Shown: piece by piece, positions 48,691 through 58,941 of the stretch
Layout of the letters: the number at the start of each line of letters is the position of its first letter
Numbering within the stretch: the first letter of the stretch is position 1
Assembly: GCA_035689115.1 (NCBI GenBank)
Contig: DASSMA010000029.1
Location: forward strand, 35,316 to 99,315
Source: JAHFUS01 sp035689115
GTDB taxonomy: Bacteria; Actinomycetota; Acidimicrobiia; Acidimicrobiales; GCA-2861595
DNA: 64,000 nt
Direction of reading: 5' to 3'
Notes under the pieces: generated by a model
Told to the model about the DNA's origin: nothing
What the model saw: only the letters and a program-made list of their open reading frames with translations
Database searches by the model: none
Made by a program: the position numbers and the translations under genes

Positions 48691-50045
48691 TTGACCTCCA
48701 GTACGTCGTCGACGGCGAAGCGCCGCACCCGCCGCCCCCGGTCGAGCAGTGACTGGTGGTCGCCGATGGCCTGGGCGGCGATCAGGGTGTTGAAGTCGTA
48801 GGGATGGCCGGGGATCGGCACGGAGTGGACCGCCGTGCGAGGCACCAGCTGGACGGCGACCACCGACGGCGGGCCGCCCTTGTGGAGCTGCCCGGTGGAG
48901 TGCAGGTAGCGGGGACCGTAGCCCGCGGTCACCGCCGCCCCGCCCAGCCCGTCGCGCAGGGCGCGGCGCAGCCGCTCGAGCCCCTGTCCGTGGCGCTGGT
49001 GGTAGGGCAGGTAGGCCTGCAGGGCCACGTAGTCCCCCGGCCGGAACTGCGAGCGCAGCCACTCCGACACGCCGCCGGGGTCATGGTTCTCGACGTCCGG
49101 CAGCGGCAGCGATGCCAGCACCTTGGCCGTGTTGGCCTTGGCCTCGGCCACGTCGGGCTCGTCGAAGGGGTCGATCCCGAGGACGTGGCCGGCGACCGCG
49201 ACCGCCACTTCCCAGCGGTAGAACTCGGTCCCGAGCGCCAGCGGGTCGTCGATCTCGAGGACGACCACGTGGCGGTCGTCGCCGGTCTCCACGTCGGTGG
49301 TGGGCACGGGGATGCACCCGGTGCCGCTCTTGCCGGTGGACTCGGCGATCAGCTGCTCGACCCACAGCCCGAAGGCGGCGAAGCGCTCGGGCACAACCAC
49401 CGTGACCTTGTCCTTGCCCAGCCGGGCGTCGGCGCCCATGGCCAGCCCCAGCTCGACGGCCGCCTCGGCGTCGGTGGCCAGCGCCCGATCGCACAGCTCG
49501 ACGGCGTCGATGCCGCACAGGGCGGCGGGCACCAGCCCGAAATACGAGAGCACCGAGTAGCGACCACCGATGTCGGGCGGGTTCTCGAACACACGGGCGA
49601 AGCCCCGCTCCTGGGCCAGCGTGACCAGCGCGGTGCCCGGGTCGGTGACGGCCGCCCACCGCCGGCCGTCGGGCACCAGTTCCCAGAAGTGGGCCAGCAA
49701 AGCGTTGGGCTCGAGGGTGGTGCCCGACTTCGACGACACGAGGAAGAAGGCGTCCTTGTGGTCCACCGCGCCGATGGTGGTGGGGTCGGTGGTGTCGAGC
49801 ACGACCAGGCGGTCGGAGCCCACTGCTGCGCGCAGCACCTCGGGCCCCAGCGAGGAGCCGCCCATGCCGAGCAGGACCACCCGTCCGGCGTCGATGCCCC
49901 TGGCCCAGGCGACCAGGGTGTCGGCCTCCTCGCGCATCCGGCCGGCGACGTCGAGCCACCCGAGGCGGGTGGGAGACACGTTCCCGTCGGGCCACAGCGT
50001 GGCGTCGCCGGCCCGGAGCCGGGCGAGGATGTCGGCGGCAATCAC
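48687..50045 (-). CDS. pgi: Glucose-6-phosphate isomerase
   Basis: A 452-residue phosphosugar isomerase, shorter than the E. coli enzyme but in the range of actinobacterial/cyanobacterial forms found in pentose-phosphate operons. SIS motifs are VVLLGMGGSSLGPEVLRAA and FFLVSSKSGTTLEPNALLAH; the active-site region runs through FENPPDIGGRYSVLSYFGLV and the C-terminal HKGGPPSVVAVQL. GTG at 50045 overlaps the tal stop by 4 bp. Confidence 0.93.
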   Translation of the reverse strand: MIAADILARLRAGDATLWPDGNVSPTRLGWLDVAGRMREEADTLVAWARGIDAGRVVLLGMGGSSLGPEVLRAAVGSDRLVVLDTTDPTTIGAVDHKDAFFLVSSKSGTTLEPNALLAHFWELVPDGRRWAAVTDPGTALVTLAQERGFARVFENPPDIGGRYSVLSYFGLVPAALCGIDAVELCDRALATDAEAAVELGLAMGADARLGKDKVTVVVPERFAAFGLWVEQLIAESTGKSGTGCIPVPTTDVETGDDRHVVVLEIDDPLALGTEFYRWEVAVAVAGHVLGIDPFDEPDVAEAKANTAKVLASLPLPDVENHDPGGVSEWLRSQFRPGDYVALQAYLPYHQRHGQGLERLRRALRDGLGGAAVTAGYGPRYLHSTGQLHKGGPPSVVAVQLVPRTAVHSVPIPGHPYDFNTLIAAQAIGDHQSLLDRGRRVRRFAVDDVLEVK

Positions 50046-51156
50046 TGGTGGAGGGCGTTCGCTTTGTCGTGGAGGCGCTGGAGCACCTCGTCGTACGACT
50101 TGGCGAAGGCGGCCACGCCCTCGTCCTCCAGCACCTTGGCGACGTCGTCCATGTCGACGCCCACCTCGGCCAGCGCCTCGAGCGTGCGGCGGGCGCCGTC
50201 GACGTCGGTGTCGATGGTGCGGGCGAGGGTGCCGTGGTCGGCGAAGGCGTCGAGGGTGGCGTCGGGCAGCGTGTTGACGGTGTCGGGCCCGATGAGCTGG
50301 TCGACGTACAGCAGGTCGGGGTAGGCGGGGTTCTTGGTGGAGGTCGACGCCCACAGCGGCCGCTGCACGCAGGCACCCCTGTCCCGCAGGGCTTCCCACC
50401 GGGGGCCCGAGAACCGCTCCAGGAACAGCTGGTAGGCGAGGCGGGCCTGGGCCACCGCCGCCTTTCCCCGCAGCGCCAGGGCCTCGGGCGTGCCGATGGC
50501 CTCGAGGCGCCGGTCGACCAGGGTGTCCACCCTGCTGACGAAGAACGACGCCACCCCGTGGACCGTGCCCAGGTCGCCGGCGAAGGCCTCCAGGCCCGAC
50601 AGGTAGGCCTCGATCACCTCGTCGTAGCGGTCGAGCCCGAAGATGAGGGTGACGTTGATGTTGGCGCCCTCGGACACCATGGTGCGGATGGCCTCCACGC
50701 CCTCCTTGGTGGCCGGGATCTTCACCAGCAGGTTGGGCTCGGCGATGCGCCGGTGCAGGTAGCGGGCCGACTCCACGGTGGCCGCGGCGTCGTGGGCGAT
50801 GGCCGGCGAGACCTCCAGCGACACGAAGCCGTCGGTGCCGCCCGACTCCTCGTGGACCGGCGCCAGCACGCCGAGCGCCTGGGTCACGTCTTCGATCACC
50901 AGCTCCCAGTAGGAGTCCTCGACGGAATGGCTGCGGACCAGCGAGGCGAACTCCTCGTCGTAGTCGGTGCCAGCCTCGAACGCCTTGGCGAAGATGGTGG
51001 GGTTGGACGTGACCCCGCGCACGCCGGCCGCCACCCGCTCGGCCAGGCGGCCGGAGGCGATCATCGGGCGGGTGAGGTTGTCGAGCCACGGGCTCTGCCC
51101 GTGGTCGCGGTAGAGCTGGTGCAGCCGGCTGCCCCCGGGAGAGCTGCCGGCGGCCG

Positions 51157-51160
<4 letters not shown>
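50042..51160 (-). CDS. tal: Transaldolase
   Basis: A 372-residue transaldolase of the non-oxidative pentose-phosphate pathway. The N-terminal LHQLYRDHGQSPWLDNLTR, the signature GVRGVTSNPTIFAKAF, and the active-site Lys in NLLVKIPATKEGVEAIRTM (Schiff base) are clear, with VASFFVSRVDTLVD and WASTSTKNPAYPD. GTG at 51160 overlaps the tkt stop by 4 bp. Length fits the actinobacterial TAL subfamily. Confidence 0.96.
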
Positions 51161-53142
<1,982 letters not shown>

Positions 53143-53148
53143 GACCAC

Positions 53149-53154
53149 ACCCTA
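53149..53154 (-). promoter_or_regulatory. -10 hexamer TAGGGT, promoter of the tkt cluster
   Basis: The element lies 6 bp upstream of the tkt ATG on the reverse strand; with no ribosome site, the seven-gene cluster appears to start with a leaderless mRNA. Confidence 0.5.
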
Positions 53155-53175
53155 CTGAGCGGCTGGTGACGGGGG

Positions 53176-54324
53176 CTATCCGGCGCGGGCGTCCCGGAAC
53201 AGGGCGACGGACGCCGTGAGGCTGTGGAGGAAGTTCTTCCCACCGACAGGGCCGAACTCACCGGCGGCGAAGAAGCCGGCCGCCGGCACGCCCACCCGCT
53301 CGTCGAGCACCCGGGCGTCGTGGTCCGGCTCGCCGAAGAAGCGCTGGCCGCGGCCGTTGCAGGTGAACACGAGGGCGCCGCCCGCCTCCCGGCCGGCCAG
53401 AAGGTGCCGCAGGTCCTCGTCGGCGGTGACGGCGTCGCGCACATGGAACTGCACCGTGGCGCCGACCGGCACGACGTCGTCGACGGCGATGGCCCCGGTG
53501 TCCTCGTCGGCCCCGAGGACGCTGCGGACCAGGAAGTCGCCCTGCTCGTAGTCCAGCTTGTGCTCGTCGACCGCGGTCCCGAGGTGCAGCCCGGCGTCGA
53601 TGAGGTCGATGTCGGACTCCGGCATGCCGTCGGCGCTCATCTGCACCAGCCGGGTCAGGGCCGGCGTGCCGCCCAGTTCGTGGACGTAGTTCTGCTCGGC
53701 GGCGGTGACGATGTAGGGCCGGCCGATGGGGCGGCAGCCCTGGGAGACGACCGCCTCGACCTCGACGCCCGGACCCAGCAGCACGCCGACGGCGCCGGCC
53801 GTGTGCACGGCGCCGCCCAGCACGAGGCGGTTCCCGCCCGGCCCCACGGCCGCCGAGGCGTTGCCGCCCACGACGGTGAGCCCGGGGTGGCGTTCGGCCA
53901 GCTCCTGGTAGAGCGTGTCGACCGGGAACGAGAACGGGTCGGCCAGCAGCACGAGCGTGGACGGCTCGAAGGGCAGGGCCGCCGGCCACCCGTCCACGAC
54001 GGTTCCGTCTGCGGCGCGCACGGCGGTGAGGCGCACCGGCTCGACGGGTCCGAAGGACCCGGCCCACAGGCTCACGGCGGCCGACCGCTCGACCTCCCGG
54101 CCGGTGCCGACCACCGCTCCGGCGGCGCAGCCGACGAGGGCGCCGGGGCGGAGGATCTCCCCGAGGGCCGCCGCCATGTCCTCGAGGGCGCCGGCGTGGT
54201 GGGGGGTGACGAACAGGGCGAGCAGGTCGGGGCCGGGGCCCAGCTGTTCGAGCACCTGCCCGGCCACCTCGGCCACGGCGGTGGCGGGCACCGGGTGCTC
54301 GGAGAGGGCAGCGGCGAAGGGCAT
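53176..54324 (-). CDS. FIST-domain sensory protein
   Basis: A 382-residue stand-alone FIST protein, a domain proposed to bind small ligands such as amino acids in signal transduction. FIST_N covers about 15-200 (LLALFVTPHHAGALEDMAAA, VGCAAGAVVGTGREVE, VVGGNASAAVGPGGNRLVLG). FIST_C follows (GCRPIGRPYIVTAAEQNYVH, FTCNGRGQRFFGEPDHDARV, AAGFFAAGEFGPVGG). No attached kinase or cyclase is present. ATG gives MPFAAALSEHPVPA; 12 bp after the preceding gene's stop. Confidence 0.88.
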   Translation of the reverse strand: MPFAAALSEHPVPATAVAEVAGQVLEQLGPGPDLLALFVTPHHAGALEDMAAALGEILRPGALVGCAAGAVVGTGREVERSAAVSLWAGSFGPVEPVRLTAVRAADGTVVDGWPAALPFEPSTLVLLADPFSFPVDTLYQELAERHPGLTVVGGNASAAVGPGGNRLVLGGAVHTAGAVGVLLGPGVEVEAVVSQGCRPIGRPYIVTAAEQNYVHELGGTPALTRLVQMSADGMPESDIDLIDAGLHLGTAVDEHKLDYEQGDFLVRSVLGADEDTGAIAVDDVVPVGATVQFHVRDAVTADEDLRHLLAGREAGGALVFTCNGRGQRFFGEPDHDARVLDERVGVPAAGFFAAGEFGPVGGKNFLHSLTASVALFRDARAG

Positions 54325-54336
54325 CGGCCCAGGCGG

Positions 54337-54726
54337 TCAGGGCGCGGGAAGGAGGGTGAGCGGCACCGCCACGACCGGGCCCTGGCCCACGCGGCAGTGA
54401 GCCTCGATGGTGCCGAGCGCCTTGTAGGTGAGCTCGCCCCGGACCAGCCGGTAGGTGAACTTCCCCGGCTCCACCATGAACGGCGAGGCGTTGCGGGCGA
54501 CTTCCTCGCCCGCCTCGTCGCGGAAGACGACCTCGAGCACGCCGTTGCCCGGCTCGTCGGCCCGGCACCGGACGAGCACGACGAGGTGGGGCGCGATGGT
54601 GACGGGCGGCTCGCCGGTGGCGGCCAGGGAGAACATCACGCCCGTGAGGTCGATCCGGGTGGGGCCCCCTGGCGACGCCTGGCGCAGGTTGATGTTCTCG
54701 CAGAAGAGGGCGGAGACGATGTCCAC
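54337..54726 (-). CDS. DUF6941-like hypothetical protein
   Basis: A 129-residue beta-rich soluble protein, MDIVSALFCENINLRQASPG, with the central LVVLVRCRADEPGNGVLEVV and end GPVVAVPLTLL. The architecture resembles the DUF6941 group of small actinobacterial proteins; this is a weak recognition. GTG at 54726 has TAGGTT (54733-54738) 6 bp upstream, so leaderless. Probably co-transcribed with the FIST gene 12 bp downstream. Confidence 0.6.
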   Translation of the reverse strand: MDIVSALFCENINLRQASPGGPTRIDLTGVMFSLAATGEPPVTIAPHLVVLVRCRADEPGNGVLEVVFRDEAGEEVARNASPFMVEPGKFTYRLVRGELTYKALGTIEAHCRVGQGPVVAVPLTLLPAP

Positions 54727-54800
54727 GGCGCAAACCTACCGGCTGGACAAGCGACCCATTTCCCGCCCACGGGCCGCGGGACGCCTACGCTCCCGGCACG

Positions 54801-55430
54801 ATGCCGGTGACCGAGGCGACTTCGACCCGCCAGGCCATCCTGGACCAGGGGCGGCGGCTGTTCGCCCTGCACGGCTACGACCGCACGTCGCTCAACGACA
54901 TCGCCGCCGCCGTCGGCATCCGGCGGCCCAGCCTGCTCCACCACTTCCCGTCCAAGGAGTCGCTGTACCGCCAGGTGTTCCAGCAGGCGCTGGTCGACTG
55001 GTTCGACCGCGTCAACGAGGCCATCGAGCGCCCCACCGACGGCTGGGCCCAGGTCGACCACGTCCTCACCGCCGGCTTCCGGTTCTTCGCCGAGAACCCC
55101 GACTTCGTGCGCCTGGTGCGCCGGGAGGCCCTCGACGGCGGCGACCACCTGGGCCTGGACCTGGGCAACGCCCTGCGGCCCCTGTTCGCGCGGGCGTGCG
55201 GGTTCTTCGAGCGGGAGATGGCGGCCGGCCGCTTCCGCCGCCACGACCCCGAGCAGTTGCTGCTCTCCGGCTACGGGGCCCTGCTGAGCTACTTCGGCGA
55301 CCTGCCCCTGCTGGAGTCGCTGCTCGACCGCGACCCGCTGGCGGCCGAGGCCATGGAGCGCCGGCTGGAGCACGTCCGCGCGTTCTTCCGGGCCGCCCTG
55401 GAGCCGGCCGGGGCGGAGGAGGATCCCTAG
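54801..55430 (+). CDS. TetR-family transcriptional regulator
   Basis: A 209-residue regulator. The N-terminal helix-turn-helix (RQAILDQGRRLFALHGYDRT, SLNDIAAAVGIRRPSLLHHF, PSKESLYRQVF) is classical TetR; the C-terminal ligand domain (about 60-200) resembles TetR_C groups that bind acyl-CoA or hydrophobic ligands. It is divergent from the DUF6941-like/FIST pair across 74 bp and may regulate them. ATG at 54801. Confidence 0.92.
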   Translation: MPVTEATSTRQAILDQGRRLFALHGYDRTSLNDIAAAVGIRRPSLLHHFPSKESLYRQVFQQALVDWFDRVNEAIERPTDGWAQVDHVLTAGFRFFAENPDFVRLVRREALDGGDHLGLDLGNALRPLFARACGFFEREMAAGRFRRHDPEQLLLSGYGALLSYFGDLPLLESLLDRDPLAAEAMERRLEHVRAFFRAALEPAGAEEDP

Positions 55431-55777
55431 CCGGGGGCGGCCGCCGGCCGGGCGCCGGAGCGGTCGAGGTGGGCGAGGATCTCCGCCTCGTCGGGGGAGG
55501 CACCCGGCCCGTACTTGAGGGCCAGCGTGCCCCGGGCCCCGCAGCGGGGGCAGCGCACGGCGGCGACGGCCACCATGTCGTCGGGGTCGGAGGCGCCCTC
55601 CGTGCGGCACAGCCGGTCGGCGTACACGCCGGCGGCGGGGCTCACGGCGGCGCAGACGAGGCAGCGGATCTGGCCTTCGTCGGCCGGCACCAGCTGGGCG
55701 GTGTAGCCGGCGTCCTCGAGGAAGCGGATCACCTCGAGCAGGGTGATCCCGTCGGGCGCGCTGTCACCTGGTGCCAT
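55427..55777 (-). CDS. Small zinc-ribbon protein
   Basis: A 116-residue protein, MAPGDSAPDGITLLEVIRFL with EDAGYTAQLVPADEGQIRCL, then a second pair RCPRCGARG. The two CxxC pairs (CLVC and CPRC) likely bind one zinc. ATG at 55777 is favoured by a TACGCA element just upstream; ATG at 55786 is possible. Function unknown. It overlaps the convergent TetR stop by 4 bp. Confidence 0.65.
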   Translation of the reverse strand: MAPGDSAPDGITLLEVIRFLEDAGYTAQLVPADEGQIRCLVCAAVSPAAGVYADRLCRTEGASDPDDMVAVAAVRCPRCGARGTLALKYGPGASPDEAEILAHLDRSGARPAAAPG

Positions 55778-55842
55778 CGCCCGCATGCGTACCCCGCCGG
55801 CGACGGCCGCAACCGGGCCGGCGACCCTATCCTCGACCTCCC

Positions 55843-57237
55843 GTGCGTCGCTGGCTGGTTCCCGTCGTCCTCGCTCTCGCTGCCGCCTCGTCCGGCGTGG
55901 CGGCGCTGCGGGCGCCGGCGGCCGGTGGTGCCGAGCCGGGCGGGCCGGCGCCGGCGGTGGCGGTGCTCTCGGCCCGGCGGGCGCCCGCCTTCCTCGCCCG
56001 GGCGGTGGCCGACGCCCGACTGCGGGCCCAGCTCGAGGCCGCCCTGGCCAATCCCACCCTGGGGCAGGCCGCCGCCAGCTCCTGCCTGGTGGTGCACCAG
56101 GGGCCCCGGTCCGTCGTTGCCCTGCGGGCCGGGGCGGAGCTCATCCCGGCGTCCAACCTGAAGATCCTCACGGCCACGGCCGCCCTGGCCCGGCTGGGCC
56201 CCGACGAGCGCTTCGTCACCGAGGTGCGGGCCTCGGCACCGGCGGCCGGGGGCGTGGTCGACGGCCCGTTGTGGCTCGTCGGCGGCGGCGACCCGCTGCT
56301 GGCGACAGCCGACTACGCCGCCCACTTCGAGAACCAGCCCCAGGTGTACACGCCGCTCGAGTCGCTGGCCGACGCGGTGGTGGCGGCCGGCGTGCGGGAG
56401 GTCCGGGGGGGCGTGGTCGGCGACGAGAGCCGCTACGACAGCCAGCGCTACATCCCGACGTGGAAGCCCACCTACATCACCGACTTCGAGTCCGGGCCGG
56501 CCAGTGCCCTCGACGTGAACGACGGGTTCGTGTCGTTCGCGCCGCTCCACGTCGCCGCCCCCCAGCCCGACCTGCACGCCGCCACCGTGTTCGCCACCCT
56601 CCTGCAGGCGCGCGGCGTCACCGTCGCCGGCGGGCCGGCCGAGGGGCGGGCTCCGGCGGCGACGGCCGTGGTGGCCTCGGTGCCGTCGCCACCCCTGCGC
56701 GACGTGGTGGGGGAGATGCTGCGGGAGAGCGACAACCAGACGGCCGAGCTGCTGGTGAAGGAGCTGGGCCACCGCTTCGCCGGGTCGGGCACCACGGCCG
56801 CCGGCCTGGGCGTCGTCCGCGACACCCTCGCCGGGCTCGGCCTGCCCGTCTCGCAGCTCTCGACGGTCGACGGGTCGGGGCTCGACCGTTCCGACCGGGC
56901 TACCTGCGGGCTCCTCCTGGCCGCCGTCGACCGGGCCGGACCGGCGGGGCCCCTGGCCGCCGGCTTCCCCGTGGCCGGTCGGGACGGCACGCTCGCCAAG
57001 CGCTTCGCCGGGAACCCGGCGGCCGGGCGCCTGCGGGCCAAGACCGGGTCGGTTGACGGGGTGGCGGCGCTGAGCGGCTGGGTCGACCCGCCACCGGGCG
57101 GGACGGCGCTGTCCTTCTCGCTGGTGGTGAACGACCTGCCCCGGGACGCCCTCGGGCGGGCCCTCCAGGAGCAGGTCGGCGCCATCCTGGCCCGCTACCC
57201 GGAGGCCCCGACCCCGGACGCCCTGGCGCCCCACTGA
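55843..57237 (+). CDS. dacB: D-alanyl-D-alanine carboxypeptidase, PBP4/S13 family
   Basis: A 464-residue exported penicillin-binding protein that trims or opens peptidoglycan peptides. Signal peptide RRWLVPVVLALAAASSGVAA; active-site motifs SxxK in PASNLK (Ser104, Lys107), SDN at 296-298 in ESDNQTAE and KTG at 400 in RLRAKTGSVDG. The large insert domain between SxxK and SDN is typical of PBP4. GTG at 55843 follows a TATCCT element (55828-55833). Confidence 0.93.
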   Translation: MRRWLVPVVLALAAASSGVAALRAPAAGGAEPGGPAPAVAVLSARRAPAFLARAVADARLRAQLEAALANPTLGQAAASSCLVVHQGPRSVVALRAGAELIPASNLKILTATAALARLGPDERFVTEVRASAPAAGGVVDGPLWLVGGGDPLLATADYAAHFENQPQVYTPLESLADAVVAAGVREVRGGVVGDESRYDSQRYIPTWKPTYITDFESGPASALDVNDGFVSFAPLHVAAPQPDLHAATVFATLLQARGVTVAGGPAEGRAPAATAVVASVPSPPLRDVVGEMLRESDNQTAELLVKELGHRFAGSGTTAAGLGVVRDTLAGLGLPVSQLSTVDGSGLDRSDRATCGLLLAAVDRAGPAGPLAAGFPVAGRDGTLAKRFAGNPAAGRLRAKTGSVDGVAALSGWVDPPPGGTALSFSLVVNDLPRDALGRALQEQVGAILARYPEAPTPDALAPH

Positions 57238-57255
57238 AGCCGGGCGGGGCGCCGG

Positions 57256-57261
57256 TAGCCT
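57256..57261 (+). promoter_or_regulatory. -10 hexamer TAGCCT of a leaderless promoter
   Basis: It ends 6 bp before the GTG at 57268 and fixes that start. Confidence 0.5.
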
Positions 57262-57267
57262 CACCCG

Positions 57268-57909
57268 GTGGACATCGGAGCCGAGCCGGCGGCGGTGCCG
57301 CTGCCGATGTTCCCCCTCGGCGGCGTGCTGGTCCCCGGTGCCCTCCTCCCGCTGCACGTCTTCGAGCCCCGCTACCAGGCCCTCGTGCACGACTGCCTGC
57401 GCGACCGCGGCGAGTTCGGCGTGGTGCTGATCGAGCGTGGATGGGAGGTGGGCGGCGGGGACGTGCGCTTCGGCGTCGGGACGGTGGCCCACATCCGGGA
57501 GACGGCCCCGCTGGGCGACGGTCGGTGGGCGCTGGTCGCCGTCGGCACCCGGCGGCTCCGAGTGGTCTCGTGGCTGCCCGACGACCCGTACCCGCTGGCG
57601 CTGGTGGAGGAGCTGCCGGAGGAACCGTTCCCCGAGGACGGTGCGTCCGCGCTCCGCGAGGCGGAAGGGGCCGTCCGCCGGGCCCTGGCCCTGGCCGGCG
57701 AATTGGGCGAGGCGCCCGCCCCTGCCACCTTCGCCCTCCACCCAGAGCCGGAGCTGGCCTCGTGGCAGCTGGCGGCCGTCGCACCGCTCGGCCCGGTCGA
57801 CCAGCAGCGGCTTCTGGAGGCGGCCGGTCACGCCGAGCGGCTCCCTCTGCTGACGGCGATGGCGGCCGACGCGGCGGCGGGGCTTGCGTACCGATTGTCC
57901 GGGGGATAA
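57268..57909 (+). CDS. Lon-protease-like substrate-binding-domain protein
   Basis: A 213-residue stand-alone LON N-terminal (substrate-binding) domain. The hallmark is LPMFPLGGVLVPGALLPLHV, then FEPRYQALVHDCLRDRGEFG, VVLIERGWEVGGG and VGTRRLRVVSWLPDDPYPLA. There is no ATPase or protease domain. Such proteins are common in actinobacteria with unknown function. GTG at 57268. Confidence 0.88.
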   Translation: MDIGAEPAAVPLPMFPLGGVLVPGALLPLHVFEPRYQALVHDCLRDRGEFGVVLIERGWEVGGGDVRFGVGTVAHIRETAPLGDGRWALVAVGTRRLRVVSWLPDDPYPLALVEELPEEPFPEDGASALREAEGAVRRALALAGELGEAPAPATFALHPEPELASWQLAAVAPLGPVDQQRLLEAAGHAERLPLLTAMAADAAAGLAYRLSGG

Positions 57910-57921
57910 GCAAGGCCGCCG

Positions 57922-58281
57922 ATGGCCACCACGACACAGGAGCGCGAGACGCGCCAGAAGAGCCTTCCCACGCTCGCCAACGAGCTGTGGGACCTGATCG
58001 TCGGCTATGCCAAGCAGGAGACCATCGAGCCGCTCAAGGGGCTGCGGCGCTTCGTCGCCCGGGGCGTGATCGGGTCCTTCGCCCTCACCTTCGGGCTGCT
58101 CCTGTGGCTGCTGGCCCTCCTGCGGGCGCTGCAGACCGAGACCGGCAGCACCTTCACCGGGCACTGGTCGTGGGTGCCCTACCTGCTGACCGCGTTCGCC
58201 GCCGGCGTGGTGGCCATCCTGGCCGTGCGGGCCATCGGCAGCGCCAAGCGCCGGGCCCGGCGCACCGGATCGATCGGCTGA
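57922..58281 (+). CDS. Phage-holin-like (DUF1469-type) membrane protein
   Basis: A 119-residue membrane protein with two helices (GSFALTFGLLLWLLALLRAL and WVPYLLTAFAAGVVAILAV) after an amphipathic N-terminus (LANELWDLIVGYAKQETIEP). It belongs to the holin-X/DUF1469-like group of actinobacterial proteins, which are chromosomal genes and not evidence of a prophage. The stop shares a base with the next ATG (TGATG). Confidence 0.75.
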   Translation: MATTTQERETRQKSLPTLANELWDLIVGYAKQETIEPLKGLRRFVARGVIGSFALTFGLLLWLLALLRALQTETGSTFTGHWSWVPYLLTAFAAGVVAILAVRAIGSAKRRARRTGSIG

Positions 58282-58496
58282 TGGCCACCGACGTCGACGG
58301 GCCGATCACCCGGAGCACCATCGAGGCCAAGCTGCGCGAGATCCGCGGCGAGGTCGACGAGACCACCCAGGCGGCCCGGCCCCTCCTCCTCGTCGCCGGC
58401 GTGGTGGCGGCGGTGGCCGTGGTGGGGGCCGCCTACATCCTGGGCCGGCGCAAAGGCCGCAAGCGCACCACTCTCGTCGAGATCCGGCGGGTCTGA
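58281..58496 (+). CDS. Small membrane protein (DUF3618-like)
   Basis: A 71-residue protein: N-terminal helix PITRSTIEAKLREIRGEVDE, one membrane helix LLLVAGVVAAVAVVGAAYIL and a basic tail GRRKGRKRTT. Its helix-TM layout resembles DUF3618-type partners of holin-like genes. ATG at 58281 overlaps the preceding stop. Function unknown. Confidence 0.65.
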   Translation: MATDVDGPITRSTIEAKLREIRGEVDETTQAARPLLLVAGVVAAVAVVGAAYILGRRKGRKRTTLVEIRRV

Positions 58497-58528
58497 ATGG
58501 TTTCGTCTCGCAAGCGGACGGTCCGGGC

Positions 58529-58744
58529 GTGAAGCGCCTCTTCCTCACCCAGGCCCTCCGCCGCGGGTTCATCGGCGGCAGCCGGATCTGGACGCTGGTC
58601 GGTACGCTGGGGATCGCCATGAGCGTGCTCCGGCGCATCACCAAGCAGAAGCCCGAGGTCGCGTTCAGCGCCAAGCTCGAACCCGGGCAGTCGCTGCTGA
58701 TCAGCCACGACCGCGAGGCCAAGGTGGTACGGCCCCGCCGGTGA
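58529..58744 (+). CDS. Small basic membrane-associated protein
   Basis: A 71-residue protein, MKRLFLTQALRRGFIGGSRI with WTLVGTLGIAMSVLRRITKQ and the C-terminal EPGQSLLISHDREAKVVR. Short hydrophobic stretch with many Arg/Lys. Not recognised. GTG at 58529; its stop overlaps the next GTG as GTGA, tying it to the ttuB-ttuA-trmI run. Confidence 0.6.
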   Translation: MKRLFLTQALRRGFIGGSRIWTLVGTLGIAMSVLRRITKQKPEVAFSAKLEPGQSLLISHDREAKVVRPRR

Positions 58745-58941
58745 AGGTCCTGCTGCGCAACCCTCGGCGCGAGGTCGAGGTGGCCGGTCCGGTGGCCGTG
58801 CACGTCCTGCTCGACCGGCTCGACATCAACCGGGAGTCCGTGCTGGTGATCCGCGACGACACCCTCGTCACCGGCGACGCCGTGCTCGACGACGCCGACA
58901 CGGTGGAGATCCGCCCCGTCATCTCCGGCGGTGCGTCGTGA
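58741..58941 (+). CDS. MoaD/ThiS/TtuB-like sulfur carrier
   Basis: A 66-residue ubiquitin-like sulfur carrier: MKVLLRNPRREVEVAG, VLLDRLDINRESVLVI and DTVEIRPVISGGAS. The beta-grasp pattern and VISGG end match TtuB-like carriers that deliver thiocarboxylate sulfur to tRNA. Two residues (Ala-Ser) follow the Gly-Gly, so trimming may be needed before activation. The gene overlaps ttuA by 4 bp, giving the functional assignment. An E1-like activating enzyme is not in the window. Confidence 0.78.
   Translation: MKVLLRNPRREVEVAGPVAVHVLLDRLDINRESVLVIRDDTLVTGDAVLDDADTVEIRPVISGGAS

Noticed and set aside
57922..58496. Prophage lysis module from the holin-like gene
   Set aside because: No other phage gene nearby; this holin-like family is a normal chromosomal gene in actinobacteria.
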